Shown here in pieces: positions 5,456-7,079 of a DNA stretch of 7,079 nt (position 1 is its first letter; every line of letters starts with the position of its first letter). The notes beneath the pieces are model-generated. The model did no database searches and had not been told where the DNA came from. It saw only the letters and a program-made list of their open reading frames with translations. Source of the DNA: Methanobacterium sp. (GTDB lineage Archaea; Methanobacteriota; Methanobacteria; Methanobacteriales; Methanobacteriaceae); assembly GCA_030017655.1 (NCBI GenBank), contig JASEIM010000044.1, positions 1 to 7,079 on the forward strand. Direction: 5' to 3'. A program made the translations under genes and the position numbers.

Positions 5456-7054
5456 CTAACTGATTCCTTTAAAACACTTATCTAGATGTTCTTTAGATGG
5501 TGGTTTGGTTATTAAACTCACCACAATGGTCATAATAACTGCTAATGGTAGTGCAATGATTATGGGGTCTACAGTAGGCCAAGGGCTTGCTGTGAGTATT
5601 GTTGCTTTACCTGTAAGCGCCTGGCAAATACCCAATGCCGCCGCTGACTTTTTGAAACCGAAAACCAGCCAGAATAAGCTAAGAAAAGACCCTGATACAA
5701 GTCCTGCAATCGCACCTTCTTTTGTTGCTCTTTTCCAGAATAATGCGGCTGTATACATGGCAAGAAACGCTGCGGCAGTTATACCAAACCACATTGAAGT
5801 TCCAACTGCAACAATACTTCCAGGAAGGATAAATCCAAGAATAACTGCAATTATCACTGCAATTGCAATTCCTCCACGTGCCACCATTACTGATGATCCC
5901 CTCTTTTTCCTTGAAACTGTTTCATAAACATCTCTTCCAATAGCAGTTCCCTGAACATGGAATTGGGCTGAAAGAGTGGACATCGCTGCTGAAAGTAGGG
6001 TTATCATAAACAAATAGGCAAACCAGAGAGGCATGGCAGTACTGATAAATGCAGGGATAACTTTATCAAGGTTGCCTCCAGCAGCCTGAACAGCTGTTTG
6101 ACCTATATGTTCGAAGAAATAAACATTAGATAAAGAGCCCACTACATATGCAGTAAATGTGGTCATGAATATAAAAATTCCTCCAATTAAGACTGCTCGA
6201 TTTAATTCACGGTTGGATTTAACGGTCATGAATCTTACAACCAGTTGTGGTTGAGATAGAACTCCAATACCTACTCCCAGTATAATACTTGAAACTAATG
6301 TCCACCAGAATGGACTTCCTAATGCGGGCATAGTTGTCCAGCCCGTAAATCCAGTAGCAGAAGCTTTGGCAGTAGCGCTTTGTGGAACTACATTTACAAG
6401 ATTTGTAAGAGCCTGATGAGCATTTACTACATCTCCAAGTAACCAATAGATAGATATAAGCAAGAAAAGCATTCCAAAGAACATAATGGTTCCCTGTAAG
6501 GCATCAGTATACATTACACCCCTTATTCCTCCGAAAATTACATAAACTGCCACAATAATGGCCATTACAATTAATGCAATATTGTAATCTATTTGGAGAG
6601 TTGTTTCCACAAATCTGGCCATCCCAATTAGTACTGCTGAAGCGTATAAAGGCATACCTATGAATATTACCGCTCCAGAAAAGTACTGGATAAATTTACT
6701 GTCAAAACGCCGTGAAAGGAACTCTGGAAAAGTTAAAGCATCTAAATTGTGCCCCATTTTCCTTGTACGCTTACCAAAGAAGACAAAAGCTATAAATATA
6801 CCTACAAGGATGTTTAAAAATACAAGCCACAATATGCCCATACCATAATTAGCGGCAGTCCCACCAAAACCTACAATTGCTGCAGTACTGATGAATGTGG
6901 CACCATAACTAAGAGCCATGATATATGGGTGAGTTTTACGCCCTGCAACCATGTAGTCGTCCGCGCTTTTGGTCCTTTTCCAGGCCACATATCCTACATA
7001 ACCTATCATAAGAAGATAAATTGCTACTATGATACTTAGTGTTAATACATCCAT
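5456..7054 (-). CDS. Sodium:solute symporter (SSF family)
   Basis: This is a complete 532-residue membrane protein of the solute:sodium symporter family, which imports a small solute with Na+ across the cytoplasmic membrane. About 13 hydrophobic segments are visible (roughly 5-25, 42-64, 72-95, 122-148, 157-178, 185-206, 248-268, 286-308, 340-362, 392-412, 414-440, 446-466, 497-516), the usual SSF count. Family motifs include GGIRGVMYTDALQG (175-188), GVLSQPQLVVRFM (264-276) and SAAMSTLSAQ (355-364). Ser359 and Thr360 of the last motif match the conserved Na+ site of PutP/vSGLT-type transporters. The substrate cannot be fixed: monocarboxylate, pantothenate and proline carriers all share these motifs. 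The ATG is supported by a strong ribosome binding site. It stops at TAG, backed by an in-frame TAA two codons later. It is the upstream neighbour of the metallo-hydrolase; its promoter lies outside the window. Confidence 0.92.
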   Translation of the reverse strand: MDVLTLSIIVAIYLLMIGYVGYVAWKRTKSADDYMVAGRKTHPYIMALSYGATFISTAAIVGFGGTAANYGMGILWLVFLNILVGIFIAFVFFGKRTRKMGHNLDALTFPEFLSRRFDSKFIQYFSGAVIFIGMPLYASAVLIGMARFVETTLQIDYNIALIVMAIIVAVYVIFGGIRGVMYTDALQGTIMFFGMLFLLISIYWLLGDVVNAHQALTNLVNVVPQSATAKASATGFTGWTTMPALGSPFWWTLVSSIILGVGIGVLSQPQLVVRFMTVKSNRELNRAVLIGGIFIFMTTFTAYVVGSLSNVYFFEHIGQTAVQAAGGNLDKVIPAFISTAMPLWFAYLFMITLLSAAMSTLSAQFHVQGTAIGRDVYETVSRKKRGSSVMVARGGIAIAVIIAVILGFILPGSIVAVGTSMWFGITAAAFLAMYTAALFWKRATKEGAIAGLVSGSFLSLFWLVFGFKKSAAALGICQALTGKATILTASPWPTVDPIIIALPLAVIMTIVVSLITKPPSKEHLDKCFKGIS

Positions 7055-7060
7055 TTACTA

Positions 7061-7068
7061 ACCTCCTT
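7061..7068 (-). promoter_or_regulatory. Strong ribosome binding site of the symporter gene
   Basis: The minus strand reads AAGGAGGT, a near-full complement of the 16S rRNA 3' end, six bases before the ATG at 7054. It is the best ribosome binding site in the window and fixes the symporter start. Confidence 0.85.
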
Positions 7069-7079
7069 TTTGAATTTTA

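Noticed and set aside
5456..5458. TAG stop of the symporter as a possible pyrrolysine or readthrough codon
   Set aside because: The protein already has full SSF length, and an in-frame TAA follows two codons later, so TAG acts as an ordinary stop.
5505..5927. 140-residue open frame on the plus strand inside the symporter gene
   Set aside because: It is antisense to conserved SSF sequence and has no domain character or ribosome binding site. It is a shadow of the symporter's codon use.

Overview
The window looks like chromosomal DNA of an AT-rich methanogenic archaeon, most likely Methanobacterium or a close relative in the Methanobacteriales. The reasons are: tandem PAS domains of the type common in methanogen sensor kinases; a secreted parallel beta-helix protein with a chitobiase-type C-terminal domain and a very basic aromatic tail, as expected for a cell-wall-associated adhesin-like protein; archaeal TATA-like promoters and oligo-T terminators; and a strong AAGGAGGT ribosome binding site. 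The genus is an inference. No marker gene (rRNA, tRNA, mcr) is present.

Layout, left to right. Positions 1-2238 on the minus strand hold a multi-PAS sensory protein. Its first 554 codons (four PAS domains) are intact. The part read after them (573..1) continues as two more recognisable PAS domains, but is broken by about five single-base frameshifts and three in-frame stops and runs off the window edge. It is therefore a sensor-kinase gene truncated by decay, or a stretch of poor sequence. Positions 2239-2950 are a very AT-rich divergent intergenic region holding promoter candidates and a perfect 14-bp inverted repeat. Positions 2951-4366 on the plus strand encode a secreted beta-helix adhesin-like protein that ends in a tetrapeptide-repeat tail of Trp, Tyr and Lys. 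A hairpin/oligo-T terminator follows it. On the minus strand come a lactonase-like metallo-beta-lactamase-fold hydrolase (4492-5352) and, upstream of it, a complete sodium:solute symporter (5456-7054) with a near-perfect ribosome binding site.

How the genes relate. The sensor and the adhesin-like gene are divergently transcribed and may share regulatory DNA, but nothing in the sequence ties them directly. The symporter and the hydrolase are co-directional with a gap of about 100 bp. That gap holds a T-rich terminator-like stretch and a TATA candidate, so they may be separate transcription units, though a transporter feeding a hydrolase is possible. I found no mobile element, CRISPR array, tRNA or rRNA, and no convincing new multi-gene system. 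The most unusual items are the patterned decay of the sensor gene, the Trp/Tyr/Lys tetrad tail and the hairpin-bearing AT-rich leader.
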